This document shows positions 36,586 through 47,618 of a stretch of 64,000 nt of DNA, piece after piece. Location: positions 310,001 through 374,000 of the forward strand of contig NZ_JAFCKH010000003.1 of NCBI RefSeq assembly GCF_018130505.1, written 5' to 3'. The translations under genes were made by a program, and so were the position numbers. This stretch comes from Bradyrhizobium tropiciagri. GTDB lineage: Bacteria; Pseudomonadota; Alphaproteobacteria; Rhizobiales; Xanthobacteraceae. The notes below the pieces were generated by a model, which saw only the letters and a program-made list of their open reading frames with translations, was not told the DNA's origin and did no database searches. Each line of letters starts with the position of its first letter. Within the stretch, counting starts at the first letter, position 1.

Positions 36586-37718
<1,133 letters not shown>

Positions 37719-37730
37719 GGGAGATGCAAG

Positions 37731-38815
37731 ATGGCCCGCATTGACCTCGTCGACCTCGCGCACTCCTACGGCGGCAACGACGCGCCGCAGGAAAGCTTTG
37801 CGCTGAAGCCGGTCACCATGACCTGGCGGCAGGGCGGCGCCTATGCGCTGCTCGGCCCGTCCGGCTGCGGCAAGACCACGCTGCTCAACCTGATTTCGGG
37901 AATCGTGACCCCATCGCGCGGCAAGATCCTGTTCGACGGCAAGGACATCACGCCGCTGTCGACGCAGAAGCGCAACATCGCGCAAGTGTTCCAGTTCCCG
38001 GTGATCTACGACACCATGACGGTGGGCGAGAACCTCGCCTTTCCGCTGAAGAACCGCGGCGTTGCGAAAGGCGAGGTCGATGCGCGCGTGAAGCAGATCG
38101 CCGATCTGCTTGATCTCTCGCCGTACCTCAATCGCAAGGCGACGCGGCTGACCGCGGATGCAAAGCAGAAGATCTCGCTCGGCCGCGGCCTGGTACGCTC
38201 CGACGTCGCCGCCGTGCTGTTCGACGAGCCGCTGACCGTGATCGATCCCGAGCTGAAGTGGCAGTTGCGCTCCAAGCTGAAGGCGCTGCACCGCGAGCTC
38301 GATCTCACGATGATCTACGTCACCCATGACCAGACCGAGGCGCTGACGTTTGCCGACACCGTGGTCGTCATGCATGACGGCCGTGTGGTGCAGAGCGGTA
38401 CGCCGGCCGAACTGTTCGACAAGCCGGCGCACACCTTCGTCGGCTATTTCATCGGCTCGCCCGGCATGAACATCCTGCCCGCCGAGGTGAGCGGCCACGA
38501 AGCGCGGATCGACGGCCACATCATCGGCCTGCGCCGCGATTACGGCGCGCTTCCCGCAGGCAAGAAGATCGAGATCGGCGTGCGGCCGGAATTCGTCGAT
38601 GTCGCGACGCCCGCATCGGGCCTGCTGTCGGCAACCATCGAGCGGATCGACGATCTCGGCCGCATCCAGTTCGCCCGCGTCCGAGTCGGCGACACCAAAT
38701 TCGCCGCGCGCGTGCCGCCGGGCTTCTCGACATCGGGCAACACCGCCGGGCTGATCTTCAATCCCGCGCATGTCCACGTCTATGCCGACAGCCAACTGGT
38801 CGAGGGGGTTGCCTG

Positions 38816-38816
<1 letters not shown>
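37731..38816 (+). CDS. glpT: Glycerol ABC importer, ATP-binding subunit GlpT (degenerate signature)
   Basis: A protein of 361 residues, second ABC ATPase of the importer. Walker A GPSGCGKT (42-49), Q-loop VFQFP, Walker B AVLFDEP (161-167) and the H-loop YVTHDQTEA with His199 are standard, but the ABC signature expected as LSGGQ reads LTADAKQ (140-146). It is thus the mirror image of GlpS, which keeps the signature and lacks the His. Not to be confused with the MFS glycerol-3-phosphate antiporter also called GlpT in enteric bacteria. It follows GlpS by 12 bases and overlaps the permease gene by one base. Confidence 0.85.
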
Positions 38817-39717
<901 letters not shown>

Positions 39718-39718
<1 letters not shown>

Positions 39719-40524
39719 TGCACTCGATTCCCGGCCGTCGCCTGATCATGGCGCTGTTTCTGATCTTCCTGCTGTTGCCGATCTACTGGCTCGTCAACAT
39801 GAGCTTCAAGACCAACGCAGAGATCGTCTCGACGATGACGCTGTGGCCGCATACGCCGACGCTGCAGCATTACAAGCGCATCTTCACCGACGAGAGCTGG
39901 TATTCGGGCTACATCAATTCGCTCGAATATGTCGTGCTCAACACCATCATCTCGATCTCGGTAGCTCTGCCGGCGGCCTACGCGTTTTCACGCTACCGCT
40001 TCCTCGGCGACAAGCATCTGTTCTTCTGGCTGCTGTCCAACCGCATGGCGCCGGCGGCGGTCTATGCGCTGCCGTTCTTCAACCTCTACTCGGCGATCGG
40101 CCTGTTCGATACGCCGTGGGCGGTCGCGCTCGCGCACTGCATCTTCAACGTGCCGCTGGCGGTATGGATCCTCGAAGGCTTCGTCTCCGGCGTGCCGCGC
40201 GAGATCGACGAGACCGCGTTCCTCGACGGCTATTCGTTCCCGCGCTTCTTCATCAAGATCCTGGTGCCGCTGATCGCGAGCGGCATCGGCGTCGCGGCGT
40301 TCTTCTGCTTCATGTTTTCCTGGGTCGAACTGCTGCTGGCGCGAACGCTGACCTCGGTACAGGCCAAGCCGATCGCCGCGATCATGACGCGCACGGTGTC
40401 CGCCGCCGGCATGGACTGGGGCCTGCTCGCCGCCGCCGGCGTGCTCACCATCATTCCGGGCGCGCTCGTGATCTGGTTCGTCCGCAACTATATCGCGCGC
40501 GGCTTCGCGCTCGGCCGGGTGTAG
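39718..40524 (+). CDS. glpQ: Glycerol ABC importer, permease subunit GlpQ
   Basis: A protein of 268 residues, MalG/UgpE-like, starting MHSIPGRRLIMALFLIFLLL. Six helices are visible; the coupling loop is EIDETAFLDGYSFPRFFIKI followed by LVPLIASG. The start is ATG at 39718 overlapping the previous TGA; GGAAGGAG at 39703-39710 lies at a good distance. An in-frame upstream extension would sit wholly within glpP. It completes the membrane pair of the glycerol importer. Confidence 0.88.
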
Positions 40525-40533
40525 GAGGCGGTC

Positions 40534-40860
40534 ATGGAATCCATCGCATGGATGGCCTGGACGTTGCCGACCGCGATCTTCTTCGCGCTGCTGGCGTGCA
40601 CGCTCGGCGTGATGACCTGGCTCGCGGCCGTCTATCCCGAGGCCGAACGCGTCGGCGTGCTGACGATCCCGACCACGCGGGGCGATCGTCTGTTCATTTC
40701 TCTGGTGCTGGCCGCCGTGATCCACCTGGTGTGGATCGGGCTGGTCGGCACCGATCCGATTTTCACGCTGCCGATCGGCGAGGGCGTGGAGGTCTCGAGC
40801 CTGTGGCTCGCAACAGTGATTTCGCTTCTTTCAGCCGTGGCGATCTTCCGCACCGTCTGA
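40534..40860 (+). CDS. glpU: DUF2160 membrane protein GlpU of the glycerol importer operon
   Basis: A protein of 108 residues with three hydrophobic helices (WTLPTAIFFALLACTLGVMTWL, LFISLVLAAVIHLVWIGLVG in part, LWLATVISLLSAVAIFRTV). This matches DUF2160, a family found almost solely between the permease and binding-protein genes of such clusters. Its job is unknown; small size and constant placing suggest an accessory membrane subunit of the importer. GGAGG at 40524-40528 precedes the ATG. The 76-base gap to glpV holds a Shine-Dalgarno GGAGGAAA. Confidence 0.85.
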   Translation: MESIAWMAWTLPTAIFFALLACTLGVMTWLAAVYPEAERVGVLTIPTTRGDRLFISLVLAAVIHLVWIGLVGTDPIFTLPIGEGVEVSSLWLATVISLLSAVAIFRTV

Positions 40861-40936
40861 CGAAAGCGAGAAAGACAGATCCGGGGTCTACCCGGGCCTG
40901 GGGTTTGGTTTTGTCGCTGCAACCGGAGGAAACATT

Positions 40937-42718
40937 ATGCGACATTTGAGAACGACCAAGGATAGTCTTTTGACTATGACCAGCGCGGCCGCGCTGATTG
41001 CGGCGTCGCTGGCGATTGCTGCGCCGGCCCGCGCAGCCGACGATGCCGTGATCCAGAAGTGGATCGCGGAATTCCAGCCCTCGACGCTGTCGAAGGAAGA
41101 CCAGAAGAAGGAGCTGGAGTGGTTCGCCAAGGCCGCCGAGCCCTTCAAGGGCATGGAGATCAACGTCGTCTCGGAAACGATCACGACGCACGAATACGAG
41201 TCGCAGACGCTCGCAAAGGCGTTCTCCGAGCTCACCGGCATCAAGCTCAAGCACGACATCATCCAGGAAGGTGACGTCGTCGAGAAGCTGCAGACCCAGA
41301 TGCAGTCCGGCAAGAACGTCTATGACGGCTGGATCAACGACTCCGACCTGATCGGCACCCACTTCCGCTACAACCAGACGATTGCGCTGTCGGACTACAT
41401 GACCGGCGAAGGCAAGGACGTCACCGATCCGATGCTCGACGTCAACGACTTCATCGGCAAGTCGTTCGGCACCGCGCCGGACGGCAAGCTCTATCAGCTG
41501 CCCGACCAGCAGTTCGCCAACCTCTATTGGTTCCGCTACGACTGGTTCACCAATCCCGAGTACAAGGCCAAGTTCAAGGCCAAGTATGGCTACGAGCTCG
41601 GCGTGCCCGTGAACTGGTCGGCCTATGAGGACATCGCCGAGTTCTTCACCAACGACATCAAGGAAATCAACGGCGTCAAGGTCTACGGCCATATGGACTA
41701 TGGCAAGAAAGACCCGTCGCTTGGCTGGCGGTTCACCGACGCCTGGCTGTCGATGGCCGGCAACGGCGACAAGGGCATTCCGAACGGTCTGCCGGTCGAC
41801 GAGTGGGGCATCCGCATGGAAGGCTGCCGCCCGGTCGGCTCTTCGGTCGAGCGTGGTGGCGACACCAACGGTCCGGCCGCGGTGTACTCGATCACCAAAT
41901 ATCTCGACTGGCTGAAGAAGTATGCTCCGCCGCAGGCCCAGGGCATGACCTTCTCGGAGTCCGGTCCGGTGCCGGCGCAGGGCAACATCGCCCAGCAGAT
42001 CTTCTGGTACACCGCCTTCACCGCCGACATGGTGAAGCCGGGCATCGCCGTGATGAACGCGGACGGTACGCCGAAGTGGCGTATGGCGCCGTCGCCGCAC
42101 GGCTCGTACTGGAAGGAAGGCATGAAGCTCGGCTACCAGGACGCCGGCTCGGTGACGCTGCTGAAGTCGACCCCGGCCGACCGCCGCAAGGCGGCCTGGC
42201 TCTATCTGCAGTTCATCATCTCCAAGACGGTGTCGTTGAAGAAGAGCCATGTCGGTCTCACCTTCATCCGTGAGTCCGATATCTGGGACAAGTCGTTCAC
42301 CGAGCGTGCGCCGAAGCTCGGCGGCCTGATCGAGTTCTACCGCTCGCCCGCGCGCGTGCAGTGGACCCCGACCGGCAACAACGTGCCCGACTATCCGAAG
42401 CTTGCGCAGCTGTGGTGGCAGAACATCGGCGATGCGTCGTCCGGTACCAAGACGCCGCAGCAGGCGATGGACGCGCTCGCCGCGGCCCAGGATTCGGTGA
42501 TGGAGCGTCTTGAGAAGTCCGGTGTGCAGGGTGCCTGCGGACCGAAGCTGAACAAGAAGGAAACCGCCGAGTTCTGGTTCAAGAAGGCCGAGAAGGACGG
42601 CACCATCGCTCCGCAGCGCAAGCTCGCGAACGAGAAGCCGAAGGGCGAGACCGTCGACTACGACACCCTGATCAAGTCGTGGCCGGCCACCCCGCCCAAG
42701 CGCGCCGAAGCGAAGTAA
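40937..42718 (+). CDS. glpV: Glycerol ABC importer, periplasmic substrate-binding protein GlpV
   Basis: A protein of 593 residues with a cleavable signal peptide ending APARAADD (about residue 34). At 593 residues it is much longer than ordinary sugar-binding proteins (about 420), as is usual for this glycerol-type subfamily. It opens with EWFAKAAEPFKGMEINVVSE and includes YDGWINDSDLIGTHFRYNQT, LYQLPDQQFANLYWFRYDWF and YWKEGMKLGYQDAGSV. It captures glycerol and delivers it to the permeases. Codon use is strongly biased toward C-ending codons, in line with high expression. A strong terminator follows. Confidence 0.88.
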   Translation: MRHLRTTKDSLLTMTSAAALIAASLAIAAPARAADDAVIQKWIAEFQPSTLSKEDQKKELEWFAKAAEPFKGMEINVVSETITTHEYESQTLAKAFSELTGIKLKHDIIQEGDVVEKLQTQMQSGKNVYDGWINDSDLIGTHFRYNQTIALSDYMTGEGKDVTDPMLDVNDFIGKSFGTAPDGKLYQLPDQQFANLYWFRYDWFTNPEYKAKFKAKYGYELGVPVNWSAYEDIAEFFTNDIKEINGVKVYGHMDYGKKDPSLGWRFTDAWLSMAGNGDKGIPNGLPVDEWGIRMEGCRPVGSSVERGGDTNGPAAVYSITKYLDWLKKYAPPQAQGMTFSESGPVPAQGNIAQQIFWYTAFTADMVKPGIAVMNADGTPKWRMAPSPHGSYWKEGMKLGYQDAGSVTLLKSTPADRRKAAWLYLQFIISKTVSLKKSHVGLTFIRESDIWDKSFTERAPKLGGLIEFYRSPARVQWTPTGNNVPDYPKLAQLWWQNIGDASSGTKTPQQAMDALAAAQDSVMERLEKSGVQGACGPKLNKKETAEFWFKKAEKDGTIAPQRKLANEKPKGETVDYDTLIKSWPATPPKRAEAK

Positions 42719-42751
42719 GGCGTACCAGCCCACGCCATCCGAGAAACTGCG

Positions 42752-42783
42752 AAAGGCCGGGAGCGATCCCGGCCTTTTTGTTT
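42752..42783 (+). terminator. Rho-independent terminator of the glycerol operon
   Basis: AAAGGCCGGGA, loop GCGA, TCCCGGCCTTT: perfect 11-base stem followed by further T residues (TTTTTGTTT). It lies 33 bases after the glpV stop. Confidence 0.9.
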
Positions 42784-42843
42784 GGTCGCGGCGGCTCCGA
42801 GCAGTCTCTACGTCATTCCGGAGTGCGTGAAGCATCTTCCTTA

Positions 42844-42978
42844 CCTCGCCCCGCTTGCGGGGAGAGGTCGGATTGCGAAGCAATCGGGTGAGGGGGACTC
42901 TCCGCGTACTCATTTCTATCGAGTTTGCGGAGACAGCCCCTCACCCCGACCCCTCTCCCCGTAAGAACGGGGCGAGGG
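42844..42978. repeat. Intergenic palindrome, family F copy 2
   Basis: Arms CCTCGCCCCGCTTGCGGGGA and TCCCCGTAAGAACGGGGCGA (then GGG), inner GGGTGAGGGG/CCCCTCACCC. It lies between the glycerol terminator and the convergent old-yellow-enzyme gene. Confidence 0.87.
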
Positions 42979-42991
42979 GAGCACACCTGCG

Positions 42992-44095
42992 CTACTCCGC
43001 CGCTTCCTTCGCCTTCAGCGTCGGATAATCCGTGTAGCCCTTGGCGCCGCCGCCGTAGAAGGTTGCCTTGTCCCACTCGTTGAGCGGCGCGCCGGCCTTC
43101 AGCCGCTCGACCAGATCGGGGTTCGAGATGAACGGCTTCCCAAACGCGATCAGGTCGGCTGCGCCTTGCTCCAGCACCTTCTCCGCCAGCGCGAAGTCGT
43201 AACCGTTGTTGGCGACATAGGCCTGCTTGAAGCGCTTGCGCAGGCTCGCATAGTCGAACGGCGCGATGTCGCGCGGGCCGCCGGTCGCGCCTTCGATGAC
43301 GTGGATGTAGGTCAGCTTCAGCGCATTGAGGTGGTCGACGATGTGGTCGAACAGCGGCTGCGGGTTGGAGTCGGTGGTGTCGTTGGCCGGCGTCACCGGG
43401 GAGATGCGGATGCCGGTGCGCTCGGCGCCGGCTTCGGTGGCCACCGCCTTCGAGACCTCGAGCATCAGCCTGGCGCGGTTCTCGATCGATCCGCCATAGG
43501 CGTCGGTGCGCTGGTTGGTGCCGTCACGGGCGAACTGGTCGAGCAGATAGCCGTTGGCGCCGTGGATCTCGACGCCGTCGAAGCCGGCGGCCAGCGCGTT
43601 CGCGGTGCCGCGCTTGAAGTCGTCGATGATGCCCGGGATTTCCGACAGCTCCAGCGCGCGCGGCTCGGAGATCTCGGTGAAGGTGCCGTTCACGAAGGTC
43701 TTGCCCTTGGCGCGGATTGCGCTTGGCGCGACCGGCTTGCCGCCGCCGGGCTGCAGCGAGGTGTGCGAGATGCGGCCGACATGCCAGAGCTGGATGAAGA
43801 TGCGGCCGCCGCGCTCATGCACGCGGTCGGTGACCTTGCGCCAGCCCTCGACCTGCTCCTTCGAATAGATGCCGGGCGTGTCCTGATAGCCCTGGCCCTG
43901 CTGCGAGACCTGGCTCGCTTCGGTGACGAGAAGGCCGGCGGAGGCGCGCTGTCCGTAATAGTCCACCGCAAGCGGGCTCGGCACGAAGCTGCCCGGCTCG
44001 GCGCGGTTGCGCGTCAGCGGCGCCATCACCAGGCGGTTCGGCAGCGTCAGCGCGCCAAGCTTGAAGGGCTCGAGAAGTTTGGTCGGTTGGCTCAT
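42992..44095 (-). CDS. nemA: Alkene reductase of the old yellow enzyme family (NemA type)
   Basis: A protein of 367 residues, FMN-dependent TIM barrel. It opens LLEPFKLGALTLPNRLVMAP; active-site blocks include HVGRISHTS (His/Thr/Ser region), GVEIHGANGYLLDQF and IRISPVTPANDTTDSN. It reduces activated C=C bonds such as those of N-ethylmaleimide, enones and nitro esters with NAD(P)H. The ATG at 44095 gives the normal N-terminus; 28 additional in-frame residues upstream look non-coding. It lies 98 bases downstream of an SDR gene on the same strand and could be co-transcribed. Confidence 0.9.
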   Translation of the reverse strand: MSQPTKLLEPFKLGALTLPNRLVMAPLTRNRAEPGSFVPSPLAVDYYGQRASAGLLVTEASQVSQQGQGYQDTPGIYSKEQVEGWRKVTDRVHERGGRIFIQLWHVGRISHTSLQPGGGKPVAPSAIRAKGKTFVNGTFTEISEPRALELSEIPGIIDDFKRGTANALAAGFDGVEIHGANGYLLDQFARDGTNQRTDAYGGSIENRARLMLEVSKAVATEAGAERTGIRISPVTPANDTTDSNPQPLFDHIVDHLNALKLTYIHVIEGATGGPRDIAPFDYASLRKRFKQAYVANNGYDFALAEKVLEQGAADLIAFGKPFISNPDLVERLKAGAPLNEWDKATFYGGGAKGYTDYPTLKAKEAAE

Positions 44096-44193
44096 GAGGA
44101 ATGTTCCAGGGTGTTGGGTGGGCAAGACTTCATGGGACAGACTTGTGCATTGCAATGACGAGCGCAATGGCCGAGCCATTAGCTCTTCGCAGG

Positions 44194-45054
44194 CTAGCCG
44201 CGCACGATCCCGCCCATGTGGCCGGCATCGAGGAACAGGGTGTGCGCGTTGACGTAGGAGGATTCATTCGAGATCAGGAACAGCGCAGTATAGGCGACCT
44301 CCCAGCCGGTGCCCTGACGGCCGAAAGGCACCGTCACGGCGCGGTCGGAACGCCGGCGGCTGGCGTCGCGGCCCATCGGGGTGTCCATGAAGCCGGGCGC
44401 GATCACATTGCAGCGAATGCCCTTTTCTTCACCAGCCCGGGCGATGGCGCGGCCCAGCGCGATCTGCGCCGCCTTGGAGGATTCATAGGCCGGGTTGCGG
44501 CCGCCCGAGCGCTGGCTCGCCATCGAGGAGATCAGGATGATCGCGCCGCCCGGCGCCATCACCTCCAGCGCCTTCTGCGCGAACAGCATGTGGCTGCGCA
44601 CGTTGACGGCGTAGTCGCGGTCCCACGCCTCTGCCGTCATCTTGGGCAGCGACAGGCCGCACGAGATGCCGACGTTGAGCGCCAGTCCGTCGAGCCCGCC
44701 GAGTTTTTGCACGCAGCGCTCCACCGCTGGCGCGATCTGCGCGACGTCAGAGACGTCGACCACATCGGTGAAGGCGTTGCCGCCTTCGCCCTTGATCTGC
44801 GCGACGGTGTCGTCAGCGGCTTCCTTGTTGATGTCGAGGCACGCAACAGCCGCGCCCTCGCGCGCGAACAGGGTGCTCATCGCACGGCCGTTGCCGATCG
44901 GCGGCGCCTCGTCGACGGTTGAGCGCTGTCCCGCGCCGACCACGATGATACGCCGGCCGGCGAGACGGCCGCGGCCCTGCGCCAGCCCCAGCGCTTCCGC
45001 ATGCAGTGAAGCGGACGGATCGACGGATTTCGGCGCGTGAGTGGTGGTGGACAT
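44194..45054 (-). CDS. Short-chain dehydrogenase/reductase with expanded Gly-rich loop
   Basis: A protein of 286 residues. SDR marks: LNVGI (NAG equivalent, 127-131), SSMAS (176-180), Tyr190-x3-Lys194 in PAYESSKAAQIAL and VIAPGFMDTPMG. In place of the TGxxxGxG cofactor loop the sequence is VVGAGQRSTVDEAPPIGNGR, with ten extra residues between the first and last glycines (Gly40, Gly54, Gly56). The N-terminus of about 34 residues is low in structure. Substrate unknown; it probably uses NAD(P)H. The ATG at 45054 is chosen over an upstream codon at 45099 that lies in a leader with no SD. It precedes the alkene reductase gene. Confidence 0.82.
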   Translation of the reverse strand: MSTTTHAPKSVDPSASLHAEALGLAQGRGRLAGRRIIVVGAGQRSTVDEAPPIGNGRAMSTLFAREGAAVACLDINKEAADDTVAQIKGEGGNAFTDVVDVSDVAQIAPAVERCVQKLGGLDGLALNVGISCGLSLPKMTAEAWDRDYAVNVRSHMLFAQKALEVMAPGGAIILISSMASQRSGGRNPAYESSKAAQIALGRAIARAGEEKGIRCNVIAPGFMDTPMGRDASRRRSDRAVTVPFGRQGTGWEVAYTALFLISNESSYVNAHTLFLDAGHMGGIVRG

Positions 45055-45150
45055 GGGCGTGCTCCCTGACGTCTTGTTGTTGTCAGGGAGCAGTAGCACG
45101 GCTGTGCGCGTGAGGCGAAAATCCCGCGGTGCGGGAATTAGTCTCGCGCC

Positions 45151-45244
45151 GTCATTCCGGGGCTCGCGAAGCGAGAACCCGGAATCCAGAAGTTATGTGG
45201 CTCGAGATTCCGGGTTCATCGCTGCGCGATGCCCCGGAATGACG
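45151..45244. repeat. Intergenic palindrome, family C copy 2
   Basis: Arms GTCATTCCGGGGCTCGCGAA and GCGCGATGCCCCGGAATGAC, inner CCCGGAATC/GATTCCGGG. It lies between the DUF1993 and SDR genes. Confidence 0.87.
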
Positions 45245-45260
45245 CGCGCGATGGAACGCG

Positions 45261-45764
45261 TCAGCTCACGCCAAGGAAATCGCGCTTGCCGATCTCGACG
45301 CCGTTGTGGCGCAGGATGCCGTGCGCGGTCACTGCGTGGAAGTAGAAGTTCGGGAACGAGAACGCGTTGAGGAATTGCTGGCCCTTCAGCGTCAAGGTGC
45401 GGCCGGGACCGACCGGGAAGGTGACGTCCTTGGCATCGCCACCGTCAAACTGCTCGGGCTTGAACGACTTCACATAGGCGATCGTGTTCGCCAGCCGCTG
45501 CTTCAGCTCCGCAAAGGTCGTCTCGGTGTCCGGCGTCGACGGCACCTCGCTGTGGGTCAGCCGCGCGCAACCGCGGGCGGCGTGATCGCAGACCAGCTGC
45601 ACCTGCTTGGTCAGCGGCAGCATGTCCGGATAGAGCCGCGATCCCAGCAGCACCGCGGGCTCGATCTTCTTGGCCTCGCAATGCGCTTCCGCTTTGCTGA
45701 GCAGGCCAGTGAGGCTGTTGAGGATTTGCAGGTAAGCGGAGACGACGGCGTCATGGAAGGACAT
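45261..45764 (-). CDS. DUF1993 family protein
   Basis: A protein of 167 residues beginning MSFHDAVVSAYLQILNSLTG. The DUF1993 pattern is visible: GLLSKAEAHCEAKKI, RLYPDMLPLTKQVQLVCDHA, TFAELKQRLANTIAYVKSF and LNAFSFPNFYFHAVTAHGIL, with a conserved His-rich end like DinB-superfamily proteins. These are helical bundles of unknown function, possibly metal-binding through the conserved His residues. An in-frame extension upstream of 45764 is rejected because it crosses a promoter-like region. Confidence 0.84.
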   Translation of the reverse strand: MSFHDAVVSAYLQILNSLTGLLSKAEAHCEAKKIEPAVLLGSRLYPDMLPLTKQVQLVCDHAARGCARLTHSEVPSTPDTETTFAELKQRLANTIAYVKSFKPEQFDGGDAKDVTFPVGPGRTLTLKGQQFLNAFSFPNFYFHAVTAHGILRHNGVEIGKRDFLGVS

Positions 45765-45894
45765 GGTGTGTTCTCGCGATGCTGAAACCGGATGTGCCGA
45801 ATGGCGTTGCTGCAAATGGGGCGGCGCAGGGATGAATACAACTGCGAGGGACTGTAACAGTTGGTCAAATATTTTCCGCAGCGCAGCTATCAAT

Positions 45895-45995
45895 CCCGTC
45901 ATCCTGAGGAGCGCACCGCGCGTCTCGAAGGATGCACGGCCCGGCCGGTGGCCGTCGACCCTTCGAGACGCGCGGTGCGCTCCTCAGGATGACGG
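45895..45995. repeat. Intergenic palindrome, family D copy 3
   Basis: Arms CCCGTCATCCTGAGGAGCGC and GCGCTCCTCAGGATGACGGG, inner GCGTCTCGAAGG/CCTTCGAGACGC. It is followed 12 bases later by family A copy 4; together they fill most of the 343-base gap between DUF1993 and the transglycosylase. Confidence 0.9.
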
Positions 45996-46007
45996 GAAAA
46001 AGAGTGC

Positions 46008-46090
46008 GTAGCCCGGATGGAGCGAAGCGCAATCCGGGAATCTTGCCGCGGATGCAGGCCCCGGATTTCGCTTCGCTGCATCCGGGCTAC
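46008..46090. repeat. Intergenic palindrome, family A copy 4
   Basis: Arms GTAGCCCGGATGGAGCGAAG and CTTCGCTGCATCCGGGCTAC, centre AATCTTGCCGCGGATGCAGG like copies 1 and 2. It lies 17 bases from the end of the lytic transglycosylase gene. Confidence 0.9.
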
Positions 46091-46107
46091 GGCAATGCGC
46101 AGCGCGG

Positions 46108-47454
46108 CTACCGCATCCCCGGCATCGCGGCTTCCGCGGGCGCGGCGCGGGGGCCGCGCATGCGGGACAGCAATTCGGCGGTCGGCCAGGAATCCGCCGG
46201 CAGGCCGTATTTCACCTGCATCGCCTTGACCGCGCTGCGACTGGCCTGACCGAGCACGCCGTCGACCTTGCCGACGTCGAAGCCGGCGCGCACCAGAAGT
46301 CCCTGCAGCTCCTTGATCTCACCGAATGACAGCTGCGCGACCGGGCCGTGCGGCTTCTGCATCGGCGGCGCGCCGGCGATGCGGCCGGCGAGATAGCCGG
46401 CGGTGGTCGAATAGATCAGCGAGTTATTCCACTCCGTGTAAGCGGCGAAATTCGCGTAGGCGAGGAAGGCCGGCCCCTGCCGTCCCATCGGCAGCAGCAG
46501 CGAGGCCGGCATCTCGTCGCTCGGCAGCGGCTTGCCGTCGGTCAAGGCGACGCCGAGCGCGGCCCATTTCGAACGCGGCAGCTTGATGGTGAGGTCGGAC
46601 TGATCCCACGGGAAGTCCGCGGACTGCGGCACGCGCACCTCCTGCAGCCATGGCTCGCCGCGCCGCCACTTCAGGCCGTTGGCGATGTAGTTCGCGGTCG
46701 AGCCGATCACGTCGGGCCCGCTGGCGAGCAGATTGCGATGGCCGTCGCCGTCATAGTCGACGGCGTAGTTGAAATAATGCGTCGGCAGGAATTGCGTCTG
46801 GCCGAGCTCGCCGGCCCACGAGCCGATCATCTCCTCGGGCGTCAGGTCGCCGCGGTCGATGATCTTCAGCGCCGCGATGGTCTCGGCCTGGAACATCTCC
46901 GAGCGGCGGCAGTCATAGGCGAGCGACACCAGCGATTTCAGCGTCGGCAGATTGCCCATCTGCACGCCGAAATCGCTTTCCAGTCCCCAGAACGCGGCGA
47001 TGACCGCCGGCGGCACGCCATACTCCTTCTCGGCGCGCGCGAACGCGGCCGCATAGGTCCGGATGTGTTGCTGGCCCTGCTGCATGCGATAGTTCGCGGC
47101 CATGCGGCCGGCGAACTGGGTGAAGAGCTGGCCGAACACGCGCTGGCCGCGATCGCGGTTGACGATGCCCTGGTCGTAGATCAGGTAGGGCGCGGCTTCC
47201 GCCATCGTGCCCTGCGAGACGCCGGCGGCGACCGCCTTCTGCTTCAGCTCGGCGAGGAAGCGGTCGAAGGTCTGGCCGTTGTGGCACGACGCTGCACGCG
47301 GCGAGGCCGCCGCTTGCCGCGGCTTGGCGGGCAGTGGTTTTACGGGAGCAGGCAGCGGCTGTTGCGCCGATGCAACGGACGAGAGCGTCAGCGCCGCCGC
47401 AACAGCAGCGATCATGATCGGGGCGCGACGGGAAGCTGCTGGCATCGATGTCAT
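46108..47454 (-). CDS. Lytic murein transglycosylase, MltB type, with peptidoglycan-binding domain
   Basis: A protein of 448 residues: signal peptide (APIMIAAVAAALTLSSVASAQ), Pro-rich linker, SLT_2 catalytic domain with FDRFLAELKQKAVAAGVSQ, VIAAFWGLESDFGVQMG (catalytic Glu in GLESDFG), GSWAGELGQTQFLPTHYFNY, and a C-terminal PG_binding_1 domain (IKELQGLLVRAGFDVGKVDG). It cleaves glycan strands to 1,6-anhydromuramic ends. No lipobox is present, so it is soluble periplasmic. The ATG at 47454 is chosen for its signal peptide; 68 additional in-frame residues upstream look non-coding. It is divergent from the histidine kinase gene. Confidence 0.87.
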   Translation of the reverse strand: MTSMPAASRRAPIMIAAVAAALTLSSVASAQQPLPAPVKPLPAKPRQAAASPRAASCHNGQTFDRFLAELKQKAVAAGVSQGTMAEAAPYLIYDQGIVNRDRGQRVFGQLFTQFAGRMAANYRMQQGQQHIRTYAAAFARAEKEYGVPPAVIAAFWGLESDFGVQMGNLPTLKSLVSLAYDCRRSEMFQAETIAALKIIDRGDLTPEEMIGSWAGELGQTQFLPTHYFNYAVDYDGDGHRNLLASGPDVIGSTANYIANGLKWRRGEPWLQEVRVPQSADFPWDQSDLTIKLPRSKWAALGVALTDGKPLPSDEMPASLLLPMGRQGPAFLAYANFAAYTEWNNSLIYSTTAGYLAGRIAGAPPMQKPHGPVAQLSFGEIKELQGLLVRAGFDVGKVDGVLGQASRSAVKAMQVKYGLPADSWPTAELLSRMRGPRAAPAEAAMPGMR

Positions 47455-47618
47455 CGGCTGACGGACCTTTGGAATATGGCCGCCCTGCATACACCAGGGC
47501 GACACCGTGCAACAACGGGTTAGACCAATTGGGCTTCGGCAGGGCACTTGGCCGCCGCTATGATCGGGAATGATTCGCGGGCAGGGGGCCGGTGGATCGA
47601 TCACGCCCGGAGGGACCC

